Below are positions 45,608-57,540 of a DNA stretch of 64,000 bases, piece by piece. How positions within the stretch are numbered: the stretch's first letter is position 1; the number at the start of each line of letters is the position of its first letter. The stretch covers positions 2,697,501 through 2,761,500 of the forward strand of contig JACJVS010000004.1 of assembly GCA_017655985.1 (NCBI GenBank). The letters run 5' to 3'. The notes under the pieces were generated by a model. That model was not told the DNA's origin, did no database searches, and worked only from the letters and a program-made list of their open reading frames with translations. Source of the DNA: Incumbomyces delicatus (lineage: Eukaryota > Ascomycota > Eurotiomycetes > Chaetothyriales > Trichomeriaceae). The translations under genes and the position numbers were made by a program.

Positions 45608-46984
45608 ATGACATCTCTTTCAACAAAGCTTGCCGCCCTTGAGGCAAGTGGCAAGCCGATCCAAGTCGGGCTTATTGGCGCCGGCAAGTTCGGCAGCATG
45701 TTCATCTCCCAATGCCATGGCACAAAAGGCATGCGTCTTGCAGCAATAGCAGACTTGGATCTTCCAAAGGCACTGGCTTCGCTCAAACGGACAGGCTACG
45801 ACACAGGCAAACTCGACTCTACAGCGTCATCTTTGTCCCTTGAAGATGGGCTTAAGCTAGGCAGGACGGTGATCACCACCGACAGTGCGGCAATGATCGC
45901 CACACCGGGCATCGATGTCGTTATTGAAGCCACTGGCAACCCAGTGGCTGGTGTCCGTCACGCACTCCTTTGCTGCGAGTATAAAAAGCACATCATCATG
46001 GTCAATGTCGAAGCCGACGTCCTTGCCGGGCCACTGCTCGTCCGTCGTGCTCAAGAAGCAGGGATTATCTACAGCATGGCCTACGGCGACCAGCCAGCTC
46101 TCATTTGCGAGTTGGTCGACTGGGCACGCACCGCTGGCTTTCGCGTTGTTTGTGCAGGAAAGGGCACCAAGTATCTGCCGGAGTACCACTATAGTACGCC
46201 TGACACAGTATGGGAATATTATGGGTTCACGAAGGAGCAGCTCGCGGGTGGAGATTTCAATAAGCAGATGTTTAATTCGTTCTTGGACGGAACGAAAAGC
46301 GCACTTGAAATGGCAGCCGTCGCCAACGGCTGTGACTTGGACGTTCCCAGCAGTGGGCTCAAGTTTCCGCCATGTGGTTCGCATGATTTGCCGGTGGTGC
46401 TTAAGCCCAAGGAAGACGGTGGGATGTTGGAAAAGAGGGGAATGGTGGAGGTGGTGAGCTGCCTCGAGGTCGATGGACGGAATGTGATTAACGATTTGCG
46501 CTGGGGTGTATTTGTAGTTATTGAAGCGCCTGGGAAGTATCAACACGAATGCTTCGCCCAGTATGGGCTCAAAACAGATAAATCAGGCTGGTACGCGGCG
46601 CAATACAAGCCTTATCATCTCATTGGGCTTGAGCTTGGGATCAGCATTGCCAGCATCATGTGTCGCGGAGAGCCGACCGGGCAGACAAGGACATGGAACG
46701 GCGATGTTGTTGCAACTGCAAAGCAGGACTTGAAAGCCGGTGACAGGCTGGATGGGGAAGGGGGATTCATGGTGTATGGGAAACTGATGCCTGCAAAGAT
46801 GTCGCTGGAGATTGAGGGCTTGCCGATTGGATTAGCCAGTGGACTGCTGCTGAAGAAGGCGGTCAAGAAGGATCAAGGTCTCAGTTGGCTCGATGTTGAA
46901 TTTGAGGCAGGCAGTCAGGCAGTCGCTGTTAGAAAAGAAATGGAGCAGCTGTTTCAGATTGAGTTTGAAGCGAAGCGGACTTAA
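45608..46984 (+). CDS. Homoserine-dehydrogenase-like NAD(P) oxidoreductase with C-terminal SAF domain
   Basis: A single exon of 458 residues. The N-terminal Rossmann motif VGLIGAGKFGSMF is followed by DVVIEATGNPVAGVRHAL and VNVEADVLAGPLL as in the COG4091 group. The middle has SMAYGDQPALICELVDW and AGKGTKYLPEYHYSTPDT. The C-terminus (about residues 370-430) carries the SAF-type fold with DLKAGDRLDGEGGFMVYGKL. Bacterial homologues are found in sugar-acid or polyol catabolic operons and were named only from similarity to homoserine dehydrogenase; the reaction here is inferred to be oxidation of a hydroxy-acid intermediate for the neighbouring kinase. It is not an amino-acid-pathway homoserine dehydrogenase, because that enzyme has a different catalytic domain. 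Confidence 0.85.
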   Translation: MTSLSTKLAALEASGKPIQVGLIGAGKFGSMFISQCHGTKGMRLAAIADLDLPKALASLKRTGYDTGKLDSTASSLSLEDGLKLGRTVITTDSAAMIATPGIDVVIEATGNPVAGVRHALLCCEYKKHIIMVNVEADVLAGPLLVRRAQEAGIIYSMAYGDQPALICELVDWARTAGFRVVCAGKGTKYLPEYHYSTPDTVWEYYGFTKEQLAGGDFNKQMFNSFLDGTKSALEMAAVANGCDLDVPSSGLKFPPCGSHDLPVVLKPKEDGGMLEKRGMVEVVSCLEVDGRNVINDLRWGVFVVIEAPGKYQHECFAQYGLKTDKSGWYAAQYKPYHLIGLELGISIASIMCRGEPTGQTRTWNGDVVATAKQDLKAGDRLDGEGGFMVYGKLMPAKMSLEIEGLPIGLASGLLLKKAVKKDQGLSWLDVEFEAGSQAVAVRKEMEQLFQIEFEAKRT

Positions 46985-48467
46985 AGACGGGCCATTTGAG
47001 CAAGAATTTCACATCGCCTTCACTGAGAGCTCATTATCGCATCGTCCATACATCTTGCTAAGGGCCTGAAAGGATCTCAGCACAACTTCACGTAAATTGG
47101 TTGTGCGGTCAGTATTGTGCTCAAATTTTGTCCACTGTCACCCCGACTCCGTAGTCGTGGCGGGGTCCAACAACGAGCTCTTTCCGCTTTCAGAGATGTT
47201 CGTTTCCAGGGTTCGTTGAAGAACCCTTTTATTCATGGTAATTCAGTAGCACTGCCAACAAAAGGGCTGTCGACTTCGTTAAGGAGTAGAGCCCATTGGA
47301 TGGGGCTGTGTAGCCTGCTGTTTGAATATTGCGTTACTTCGAATGATGCTAGAGGTGAAGAAACCCCTCGGACCTGACGATGAAGGCAGGCGCTAGTCGA
47401 ACAACTATTGTCAGTAAGTTTAAAGTTCTTCTGCATTTGAGCATAATTTCGACAGGAAACTTTGGCAAGGCCAGATCAATCATTTCTCAAGATTCCAGGT
47501 TTCGGCTAGTTCGAATTAAGGCTTTTATGTCCCCCGGTTTCGGACTTTTAGTGGGCGGTGGATTCATGAATAAAATACTTGGTAGCATCGCTTTAAGACC
47601 AAAACCCGAGTTCTCGATATGACTGACATGCCGAACGACATTCCAGGCAGCCTCGAAGAAATGTCACTGTAGGCGATCGACGTAAGGTGCGTCATCCGAT
47701 CTCCACTTGGAAGTTGGAAAGCCATCAATGCAACGCTCTCTGTGCAAGTTTGTTGAACATCAGGAACCCTTAGCGGCAAATCATGAGCGAACAAGAAGTA
47801 GTACGTCGACCTCGCGCCTGCATGATCAGCACACAAGATTTATGTTCATGTATCCATCGTGAACTAGGATATCCTCAATGCAGCATACTGCAACATAGGG
47901 TCAGAATTTTGATGGTCTGCCGCAGAGTATCCATGGCATGTAAGTCTTTGGTACGTGTGTAAAGTACCTATTGAAGCATTATTTAGCCAATCGGAATTCG
48001 GGAAAGGGTGGGCCTCACCATGCCCCGGACTCTGAATACTGTGACCATGGGGTTTAATGTTATCGACGCTGGTTGTAGGCGTACAGAGCAAGTTTGACAC
48101 TTGGTTGGCGCACAATGGTTCTGCGTTTGACAATCGCTTAAGCGGCAATCGAGCCGTGGATCCCTGATCTCATGGGAACATCGTATCGTCAGAATCGCAG
48201 GTTCCTATTTGTCTCCATCCTCCTACCTGCGTTTGCATTTCACGTGTAAAACGCGCCTGATGTACACTCCACCCCAGGTACCGTTAGTACATGGCCTTTG
48301 GGATGAAAGGTACCCATTTTTCAAAGTTCTTGCCAAGCGTCGAGCATTCCATAAAGCATTCAAGCACCGGTCCAGGAAACCCTGGTTCTCGCTCTGGAAA
48401 TCTTGTCACGTCTTGGGTCTGCTTGTCACGTCTTGATTTCCCTTGATATTTGATAAAATCAACCACC
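46985..48467. other. 1.5-kb intergenic region in the sugar-acid cluster
   Basis: No recognisable gene; frames at 47117-47377, 47380-47622 and 47564-47836 are short and unrelated to known families. It contains the transporter promoter. Imperfect direct copies of GTCACGTCTTG occur at 48404-48414 and 48425-48435. Confidence 0.45.
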
Positions 48468-50809
48468 ATGACAGAAAAAACAACCACCGGCGCTGTCGAT
48501 GTCTCTCACGATGAGGAGAATTCAGCCCACGCTCCGGACGTCGAACAGGCAGGCCAGCGCAAATCAGTAGCCCTTAACCTTGTTGAAAACCCGCTGAAGG
48601 TAAGTTTCGAATTGTTTGACCCTCCACACCTCCGCAATCACAAGAACAGCGTCGCTGATCTGATTCACACAGCGAGGCTCTTCGGAACAGACCGTGGCGA
48701 ATGCTCAAGCTTTTGCAGAGGCGCATGGCATGTCCGAGCACGCAGCCCTGTTCGGTCGAGCAGCTCTGGTGGCCCGTGATCCCGCCGACTTCGAGAAGCT
48801 TACCGAGCTGGATGAGCAAGAGCGTAATGCGCTCGTCGAGGAAAGGGATCATAAATGGCGCGGCTCTCGAATGCTTTGGTATTCGATTTCCCTGTGTGCT
48901 ATCGGAGCTGCCACCCAGGGATGGGATCAGACTGGATCGAACGGAGCCAATCTGTCTTTTCCTCAGGAGTTCGGCCTAACTGGTGAAGGGAGAGACGAGT
49001 GGATCGTCGGGCTCATCAATGCTATCATCTTCTTGACGGCTGGTCTCATGTGAGTATAATGGCGGTTCTGGTCCCATTGCATTAGATGGTAATTGACCTT
49101 GTGCACAGCGGTGCCTTCATCGTCGATCCACTTAACCACTACTTTGGTCGAAGGGGCGAGATTTTCATCACTGCTTGCTGCCTGACAGCTACTCCGATTG
49201 CTTCCGGTTTCGCAAAATCATGGGAGGGATTGTTTGCTGCGCGATTTGTCATGGGTATCGGTATCGGTGCTAAAAATGCCACTGTCCCTATCTACTCTGC
49301 TGAGATGGCCCCGGCTCGCATTCGAGGTGCCCTTGTAATGTTCTGGCAGCTTTGGGTTGTGGCTGGTGAGCTGCGTTTTAGTCACCTCCTTTAAGTACTT
49401 TGCTGACCGTTGGCTACAGGTATCTTCTTGGGCTTCTGCGCCAATGTCATTGTCAAGGATACTGGTGATATCAGCTGGCGTCTCCAACTTGGTTCGGCCT
49501 TTATTCCGTCCTTCATCCTCGGTGTCGGTATTTTCTTTTGTCCCGAATCCCCCAGGTGGCTCATGAAGCACGGCAAGCACGCCAAGGGTTTCAGATCCAT
49601 GTTGCGCCTGCGGAGACATCCCATCATTGCGGCGAGAGATTTTTACTACTCGTGGGTTTTGTACGAGGAAGAACTTAAACTGGCTCGAGGGGCAGGTTAT
49701 TTCTCCCGTCTTTGGGATTGTTTCGCTGTGCCAAGAATCCGACGATCTAATTATGGTGCCTCGACTGTGATGCTTGCTCAGCAGATGTGCGGTATTAACA
49801 GCAAGTCGCTCCGGTCCTCGTCCAAGTCGTCAGCGCTGATGCTTCGCAGTTATCTCCTTCTATAGCTCGACTATCTTCGAAAATGTCGGCTACACATCTA
49901 CCGAGGCGCTATATGCGTCTCTGGGGTACGGCGCTGTCCAAGTCATGGCCACAATCCCAACTCTGTTTCTCATTGACACCAAAGGGCGACGAACCTTGAC
50001 GTTGGCCGTAAGTCGCTCACCTCAGCTTTGCGTTCAAAAGTCACTGACCATTTCCGCTTTGAAGACGTTTCCTGGAATGTGCATCTTCCTGTTGGCCGGC
50101 GGTCTATCTCTCCTGAATCATTCAGGTAGCCGTGCCACCCAGGTTGGACCAGTTGTTCTGTAAGTTCGTCAAGGGTGTTTCCGAGTCTGATTTTAGCTAA
50201 TATCCTTTGGTTAGGTTCGTTTATCTCTTTACTATCTGCTACTCCCTGGGCGAAGGGCCAGTTGCTTTCCAGTACTCTGCTGAAGTCTTCCCCACCATTC
50301 AGCGAGAGCAAGGCATGGCTTGGGCCGTTTGTATCAACAACACATTTGGTGAGCATCCCAGACATTGCGAGATTTTACTGACGTTTGTTCGTAGCCGGTA
50401 TCCTCAGTTTGACTTTCCCTCGAATGAAGACCGTCATGACCCCGACGGGAGCTTGTAAGTGATCGGTGGCTGGAGCCTGCCTGGAACGTGATGCTGACCC
50501 CCATTCTAGTCGGTTTCTACGCGGGGCTTAACCTTGTCGCCTGGTTCATGATCTTCTGCTTCGTCCGCGAGACCAAGCAGCTCATTCTGGAGGAGTTGGA
50601 TCGTGAGTAATATCTTGCTCGGGCCATAAAGCATTTCACTGACATTTCTCACAGAGGTCTTCTCTGTCCCCACGAAGAAATACATCTCCTATGAGTTGAA
50701 AGTCTGGCTTCCCTATTTCATCAAACGACACATTTTCCGACAGAAGGTCATCAAGCCACCACCAATCATCGAAAGAGCCGAGAATGCCGAGCAGACAGAC
50801 GAGTGGTAG
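48468..50809 (+). CDS. MFS sugar/polyol transporter (myo-inositol-transporter-like), ten exons
   Basis: Ten exons join in frame; introns 48600-48690, 49050-49108, 49366-49419, 49801-49849, 50008-50064, 50160-50214, 50349-50394, 50455-50509 and 50603-50654. Intron 4 has a GC donor (GCAAGT...CAG). The product has a 100-residue hydrophilic N-terminus (typical of fungal ITR-like carriers), then GWDQTGSNGANLSFPQEFGL, the sugar-porter motif NHYFGRRGEIF, AEMAPARIRGALV, FCPESPRWLMKHGK, LIDTKGRRTL, SYSLGEG-type CYSLGEGPVAFQYSAEVFP and VRETKQLILEELD. Substrate probably a sugar, polyol or sugar acid. Its neighbours (kinase, SAF dehydrogenase) suggest that it imports their substrate. It ends TDEW at 50809. 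No sign of decay. Confidence 0.9.
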
Positions 50810-52402
50810 AACGACATGGATGCTTGGGGATGCTGGTTGCTGTGTGCCAAAGCGGACGTGGTTGTGAAGTTCGAAGTTGACGAATGGTCTCTTTGACGGG
50901 CTAATGGCTAAGGACATCGAGCTGTGTCTTCGCACTTGGGGTGACGCTTAAACCACTACGATACCCGTGTCGAACCACCTTTCCAAACCGTTTCTCTTGG
51001 CGTTGCAGAGTCGATGGTAAATGAATCCTATCCTCGCATGTCACACCAGTTTTCATTGCTTTCGATCATGTGGGGGAAATTACAATTCCAGATGCGGATA
51101 AATAGGTGGAAGAGTGTTGAGATGCAACATGAAGTCGAGAGGTGGCTTCAATCGAAGAACACTTGGCAGAACTATCGCTTGAGACGAACCTGAGAATTGA
51201 AGTATGGCTGTAAATATGTGGAATCTCCGGCTTCTCTCTGTAGCGCTGGCTTCGCAGCATGGTTGAAATGTTTATGACGAAGGTAAATAAAAATTGATTA
51301 ATAGTAATCGTGTTCAAATCCCGGGGAGTTCTTCGTATTAAGACTCACCGCAAATGGAGGAACGCATCCAGTTGCACGTATGCACTCGGCAGCAAGCTGG
51401 TCGATTGCATCGCTTGGCACGTACAGCACCTATCTCGAACTGCTATATTTCCTGGACTCGTGATCCAATAGGGGTGGATGTTGGTTAAGAACAGGAAAAA
51501 CGACGAGGATCTGTTGACTGGTCTGAATCGGTTAGATGCACTTAATAACGATTTGCTTATATTTTAGCGGGCTTTTTGTAAAACGCACAAGCGGGACGCC
51601 CCGCCACATCATTACGACAACTCACACCTGGCACACTTTGGGCAGCAATTACCGAACGTCATTTCGACCAAACGGGTAACACAGACCCAGGGTCAGGCTT
51701 TTTAGACAAGGCGGAAATCCAAAACTATCACTCTGGGAATCATTTTTTCCCTGCGGCTTACCCATTGATTTTGGACCTTACCATGGAGTTACGGGACTCA
51801 TGGGTTTACACCATACATGTAAGGGTAACTAGGTCGCGTACCTAGGTTGGTAGCTGTCATCAGACCTCATTCACCATTGCGATACTGCGAGGGCGCGATG
51901 TGGAGAACTTCAGAGTGGGCTCGAGAGCTTCGAGCAACAAGTTTGCCTTGTGCTTGGCCAAGCGTGACCAAGCTAGATGCGGCGTGATGCGGCTACCCGA
52001 AGGAAACCTGCTAGGCAGCAAGCTCGCTCCGCTAGCTTCCGGGGCCTTCAGTTGGCCCTCAAGCCACCTCGTTCCCTCGTTCACTCGTTCCCTCGTTCCT
52101 CCCAGCCTGACTCTGAGTCAGAGTTGAATGTGACTTCCACGATAGCCAAGGCAACAAGAGCGCCTTCCACCCAAAGTTGTATACAAACGATCTACACGTT
52201 TCTTTGTTGCTATTTAGGTGCCTCGCTAGATAGTGATCTGCACCACATAGACAATTGGAGGTCTCGTATATTATTGATTATTTCCTTTCAGAACAGCTAG
52301 CGATCTCGAGAAGCATTTATTCCAACACACTTAAAAGCTAGGGTACGTTCGATTCATCGCTCGTAGTTGCGCTGAAAGTCACAGCGAAGTCGGCTTTCTG
52401 CC
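50810..52402. other. Gene-free 1.6 kb
   Basis: No gene recognised. Near 52068-52100 is a short imperfect tandem of CGTTCCCTCGTTC-type units, and a CTAGG-containing palindrome (ACCTAGGTTGGTAG) lies near 51841. A T-loop-like GTTCAAATCCC at about 51313 lacks the rest of a tRNA. Confidence 0.45.
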
Positions 52403-54271
52403 ATGCCTGGTATCCACCTTCCAGACCATATATGGACACATATCATACACCTATTTCTGCTGGATGTTAGTCTCGCAGAAGGGCTCCTCTTACGAGAGGT
52501 AAGTCCCTGGTTCAGTGAGGAAGTCCTTCGCGCCTTGTTTGTTGTTCAGATAAAAGATCTCAGAGAAACTGTTCGATGGAAGCGTGTCCCTCAACATATC
52601 GCTTTTCTTCAGCTTCAGGGCTTCTTCAGCAAACGTAATCTTCCTACAACGCTAAAAGCTCACAAAATCGCAAGAAAGACGATCTTTAGAGCAGCAGGAC
52701 ATAACCCGTCTGCACCAGATGGAATCTTCAACACTTGCTTTGCGTATCAGCCCAAATTGGTCTGTCCAGCACGACTTGTTGGCTCTTCGTCGAGTTCGAA
52801 ATGCAAGATCCACGACCTCATGAATGCTATAATCTCAGCATTTGGATCCTTTGTGTTCACTTTTGGATCGACGACGGAAGAGGATTATGATGGCGCTGCA
52901 CCAAAGGATAAGCGTTATTGGCTTTTACTGCTCGCTTGCTACACCTCCGACATTCCTCAAGTTAAGTACATCATGCAGGACTTGATAGCTGACGAGTCTA
53001 TGGAGAGTGGAACAGTCGCCAGCGTCTTCTGTGATTGCTTTACTATTGCCACACGCGAAAACAACCCACTGTTGATCAACATTCTTCACGAAGAGTCCAA
53101 AGAGCTTGAAGAGGTTGCCGCTAAGCTCGGGAAGCGCTCTGCAGTCTGTAATCCGCTCCTTGAAGCTATTCGTCTTGGTCACTGTGAGGTGCTCGACAAC
53201 TTGCTGAAATGGCAATGGAAATTCAACCATGCGACGTGGTCCTACAGCAGGATCCTCAAACTAATCATAGATCAGAATCAGATTCCTAAAAAGGACCAAA
53301 ACGTCCACGAGAGAATGCTGCGAAGCATGTTTGTGTGGACTGACACGTGGAGGAACATCAGCGAGATGAAGGAATACCTTATGGTGGTTGGCGAGTCCAA
53401 CCAGCAAATTTTTCTCGAGATTGCGATAGAGAAACTCAAGTCGCAGCATTTCTTTAGGCACGAAAGGGGCCAAGAAGGTAACTTTGACGCATGTCAGCCG
53501 CTCTTGAACCTTTGCCAGCATGGCAACTCAGCCATGGTTTGGCTGTTTCTAGAGCATCGACATATCTTACTTCCGCATACTTCAAGCGCTGCAGATCTCG
53601 ACATGAGAACAAAAGTGCTCGCAAAGGAATTTGAACGTCAGCCGGAAGCTCGCACTAACATTCTGAAGAGCATCATCGACCATTCTCAAGACCTACTCGA
53701 GTCAAAGGATGCATTGCAAAATATGATCATTCAGCATTTCGATTCTAAGCTTGACACGTGGGCTTGGTTGGCAAAGAAGCTTGATTTGAATTCGTGCTGC
53801 GACGCTCTGCCGCCCCATTCGTTGGGCTCAGCTCTATTGGAACGTGCGGTACAAAACTTACATGTCGAAACCGTCCGCTTTCTCATCAATAACGGAGTGC
53901 AATTAAAGTCAGAGGCAAAGACGTTCCAAGTGTATGAAGATGATGAAGATACCGTATCCCGACTCAAGTCTGTTCGAGCGTTACTTCAGCGAGTTGGGCA
54001 AGGTGAACGCATAGAACGCAGAATCCTTGAGACAACCTTCACGCCACTGAAAGTGAAAGCTCCAAGGTCGAAGCTACTGGATGTATCACTGAAATCAAGC
54101 GCAGGTAGTAAGATCACAAGCGCAAACGCCGCAGCAAAAGCAGCTTACGTTGCTACATCCTCAAAGTTGTTGAAAAGGGGTCTTTCAACTGCCACAAAAA
54201 GGCATGGTGCGAAGAAGTCGATCACGTCGATAGCTTCCACCTCTACAGCCTCAGATGGCTCCGAAAAATGA
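52403..54271 (+). CDS. Large hypothetical protein with degenerate ankyrin-like repeats
   Basis: A single exon of 622 residues. The N-terminus (LPDHIWTHIIHLFLLD) resembles an F-box-like helix, as often seen at the start of fungal ankyrin proteins. The body contains spaced repeats of the ankyrin helix-turn-helix type: NPLLEAIRLGHCEVLDNLLK (about 253), QPLLNLCQHGNSAMVWLFLE (about 371) and LLERAVQNLHVETVRFLINN (about 478). The last 90 residues are Lys/Ser/Ala-rich and basic, probably disordered and possibly nuclear. Function unknown; protein-protein scaffolding is the general role of the fold. No transmembrane segment. Confidence 0.75.
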   Translation: MPGIHLPDHIWTHIIHLFLLDVSLAEGLLLREVSPWFSEEVLRALFVVQIKDLRETVRWKRVPQHIAFLQLQGFFSKRNLPTTLKAHKIARKTIFRAAGHNPSAPDGIFNTCFAYQPKLVCPARLVGSSSSSKCKIHDLMNAIISAFGSFVFTFGSTTEEDYDGAAPKDKRYWLLLLACYTSDIPQVKYIMQDLIADESMESGTVASVFCDCFTIATRENNPLLINILHEESKELEEVAAKLGKRSAVCNPLLEAIRLGHCEVLDNLLKWQWKFNHATWSYSRILKLIIDQNQIPKKDQNVHERMLRSMFVWTDTWRNISEMKEYLMVVGESNQQIFLEIAIEKLKSQHFFRHERGQEGNFDACQPLLNLCQHGNSAMVWLFLEHRHILLPHTSSAADLDMRTKVLAKEFERQPEARTNILKSIIDHSQDLLESKDALQNMIIQHFDSKLDTWAWLAKKLDLNSCCDALPPHSLGSALLERAVQNLHVETVRFLINNGVQLKSEAKTFQVYEDDEDTVSRLKSVRALLQRVGQGERIERRILETTFTPLKVKAPRSKLLDVSLKSSAGSKITSANAAAKAAYVATSSKLLKRGLSTATKRHGAKKSITSIASTSTASDGSEK

Positions 54272-55202
54272 GTCGCTACGTCACCCAAGTGTCAGCGCAT
54301 CGTGTTTGGAGATCAGGAGTCGCGTAAACCACTCCAATGCGCGGTTCCAGGCTTGAGGCGTGGGTTTCCATAGTGGCTGCCTCCCTTTGATAGGTATGTG
54401 CATGGAAGCGAGATGCTGGTCATCGAGGAGATCGAAGGCGTAAGATCCCAAGCATTGCCCCCATTTGGATGTGATTTACAACCAAAAAGCCTTGCGGACC
54501 TTGGAGAATTTATCGGCAAGTAGGAAGAACAAGGTAGAAGCTTTCGATACGGAGAATTCCGCAAGAGAAGAATTTTGTGCGTACCTTTCGGTTTGGTCCA
54601 AGAGAGGTGGTAGCGAGTTGGTGGGAAGATACTTTATCGAAGTGCAGTAGAACGTGAGGGGTGCATGCTTAATGTTGGCGGGATATCTATACTCATCGAA
54701 AAACGATGCTTTTACTACAATGTTACGCGTAATTCGATCAGAAACTCCAAATCGTATCCTCATGATGAATTCGGTAACAGACAGATCACAAGCGGCGCTT
54801 TCCTATCATGGAATTTTAATTTGTCAACGTGGCTTGTAAAACCGGGCAAGTCAATTCCACTTAAAGACAGAGTTTCAAAGATCGGGCAGGCTAGAATATG
54901 GGGTGGAAGCTAGAGAGCCTACTGCTGCGACCGCTATACTACAGGCTTTATGTACCTCCTCCGGTAGCGCTCTCGTGGCCTCGTAGGTGTTGATCTAGGT
55001 CATCAATCTGCCTCCCCGTCTAATCTGCGTTCCGTACTGGAGTTTCGGGGTATGGCGTTTTACAGCTCATCCTTCTACCATAGAACGAATCTCTCAAGGC
55101 ATGTTCTGAAATGTGTACTGTGAATGTTGTCAAATGTTGGATTGAATCTTTGGGACTTCCCGTCCCAGATCCTGAGCGATACGCAGCCCACGGCCAACAA
55201 CC
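54272..55202. other. Intergenic, no gene seen
   Basis: Short frames at 54313-54564 (-) and 54465-54650 (+) are mutually overlapping and unrecognised. It holds the 3' flanks of the ankyrin-like gene and the V-ATPase gene. Confidence 0.45.
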
Positions 55203-55742
55203 TCAACCACAGACTCCCTCCATCGACGAAGTATGGCTCAGCAGCAGCAATGCGACGATCATCCCATACAACCCCAACACCTCGGCGAAGATGAGGATCA
55301 GCACCATAGCCACAAACAATCTTGGTTGTTGAGCAAAAGCACGAACTCCTGCATCCCCCACAATCCCAATGGCAAAGCCGGCTGCCAACGCCGAGAGACC
55401 TACGGCCAGGCCTGCGCCAAAATGGATAAATGATGTCGCAAGAGGCAGCGGAACACGAAGGGAGGTCGAGATCTGGATCGAGACAACGAGGCCGTAGATG
55501 CTAAGGATGCCGGCCATGATCGTGGGAGTCAGGGATTTGACCATGTTGTCGGGCTTTAGCACCCCGGCAGCCATGATGCCGATGCCGGATTTGGCAGTGC
55601 CGTAGGAGGCCCCGATGTTGGCGAGGGCTATGGAGGTTGCGGCGCCCAAGGCGCCGAAGAAGGGCTGTTAATTTGGTCAGACAAGGTGGCAGATACGCAA
55701 GGTACGGCTCACTGAGTAGACGGGACAATTGTCCGATGACAT
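55203..55742 (-). CDS. vma3: V-type ATPase proteolipid subunit c
   Basis: Exon 1 (55742-55713) encodes MSSDNCPVYS; a 48-bp intron (55665-55712) follows; exon 2 (55664-55203) begins PFFGALG. The 163 residues form four membrane helices with GASYGTAKSGIGI, the GLSALAAGFAIGIVGDAGVR loop and VLILIFAEVLGLYGMIVALL, where the Glu is the proton-carrying residue of helix 4. Proton translocation occurs in the Vo ring of vacuolar and endosomal membranes. AGFAIGIVGDAGVRAFAQQPRLFV places it with Vma3 (c) rather than Vma11 (c') or the five-helix Vma16. The first two helices are more divergent than usual for subunit c (ATSIALANI), so it may be a duplicated paralogue rather than the main gene. Confidence 0.92.
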
Positions 55743-57540
55743 GGTGAGAGGTGGTAGGAGATTGGAAGCAGGAACGGGTGTCGTTTCACGATTGCTGTTG
55801 AAAAGATTTTGATCTTCATGGATCGAGGACGCGGAATTTGAACAGGTCAAGAGGGACTACATGAAGACTTTCCCGCAAGGGCCGATTCACTGTGCATCGT
55901 CCTTGGCTTGCTCCCTTATTGTCTCGTTAAATGCCCAGGCTGCAAGATTTCCTCCTCGTCGATTGGCCACACGTGACTTTCTACCAAGGAGGCGTCGCTT
56001 GGCCAGGATCGTTCTGATGCTACCGCTACAACATTTTGCCGAAGGAAGAAAAGACGAGGAGGTTGCCGGGTAAAGGTAGTCTTCCAGAGGGCTGGAATTG
56101 ACGGGGCCGAACCATGTCTTTCGGTTATTTTGTGAACGAGTGATGGCGCAGCTCCGTGGATCTCCGATGCACCCAGCTCTGAGCAACCCACGATAAGCCA
56201 TATTGATGAGCCTAGAATGACCGGATGTGCCTGTTACGGCAGGTAAAGGCAGAATGACGAGTCTTGCAGCTTCGAAACATCTTGACCAAGTATGGGTGTT
56301 CATCTGAAAATTGGCGTCCTTTTGCTCTGATCTTATTCCAGACTTTTTGCACGACATCAGACAGTCGCAAAGCGCGCTACTCGCGAGAAGGGAAGACATT
56401 GCACCGAGTCATTAGTGTTCGAGACTGCCGCGGTGAGGGTGATGATGAGCGCCGGCCGAGGAAAGCATCCGAGATCTGCTGGTCTATTTAGCTTTGCGCA
56501 GCCATAGAGGAGGCTGCCATTCCAATAGTCCTTCCAACAGAGGCGACCGACGACCACACACTATCGTCGCCTCTGCTACACATCTAACATGGTGGTTTGC
56601 TGCCGATTTTTGTGGTAGACCTTCCTACAAGACGCTGCATGCAGCAAGCGAGCCAATCGTAACCATATGCGGTTCGTCCTAGCTACCAACGAGTATGAAA
56701 GCCTTTGAGACAAGTTGTTGCTTCCCCTCCACAGCATCCCACAATTGCGCATGCAAGAGCCATAATGTGTAAGGGAAAAAGGAAGAAGCGTCGGTCTGCG
56801 AAGCCGGGAACGGAAGGAAACCCATGGTGACAGATGATAACCCTCAGCAAGCCACCGTAGTGGAGCTCCGGTAAGTATTAACATGTAGTTAACACCTCTA
56901 CTGATGATGGGAGAAAAGAAGAAGAAGAAAATTTCCCAGAAATGCCAAATCGTGAAGAAAATAGTTTCGCAGGAACTGAGCTAGCACGGTTTTGGATTCT
57001 TGGCAATGGGTTAGCCGTGTCAGCCTTGGGCCAATTTTGAGCCTCGGATGGGTGCCCAGATTACCACGCCCCACGCTGTAGGCTCTCCATTGCTTCACAT
57101 TGATATCTCAACTTGGTCTTACTTGTAGGTCCTCTAATGAATTTCGAACTTCTAGCGCGACCCTTCCCACCAGGTTTTTCAAACAAAACCTTCGACAGGT
57201 GTCTAAGCCTGCAGACTGTGTCCGAAGATGCTTCTCACAGCTCAGTAGGTACCTTGGAATCTTATCTATGGATAAGAAGTAGGTTAGATGCATGTATTGA
57301 GATTTTCGATCTAACCACTACCGAATGGGCCTTGTTGGCTGGCTAGCGAGGATTTGGGAAACAAGGATTGGCTCAAATCTCGGGTTATGGAAAGCGTGTG
57401 CCCTCCTCAATAGTCGTGTTCGAGCGAGACGGAGAATGAACAGTCACGTCACGAGCGGATTTTCCGATACTAACAACAGAGCATGCGATTGAAGAATCCC
57501 CCTGCTTCTAGCCATGATCTGTCAAGGAACCCTGGTATAT
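55743..57540. other. 1.8 kb without a recognisable gene
   Basis: Frame 55887-56399 (-) is the longest (170 codons) but shows no family motif and overlaps other frames. It contains the divergent promoter of the V-ATPase gene on its left. Confidence 0.4.

Noticed and set aside
51300..51330. tRNA T-arm-like GTTCAAATCCC
   Set aside because: No acceptor stem, D-arm or anticodon arm can be formed upstream.
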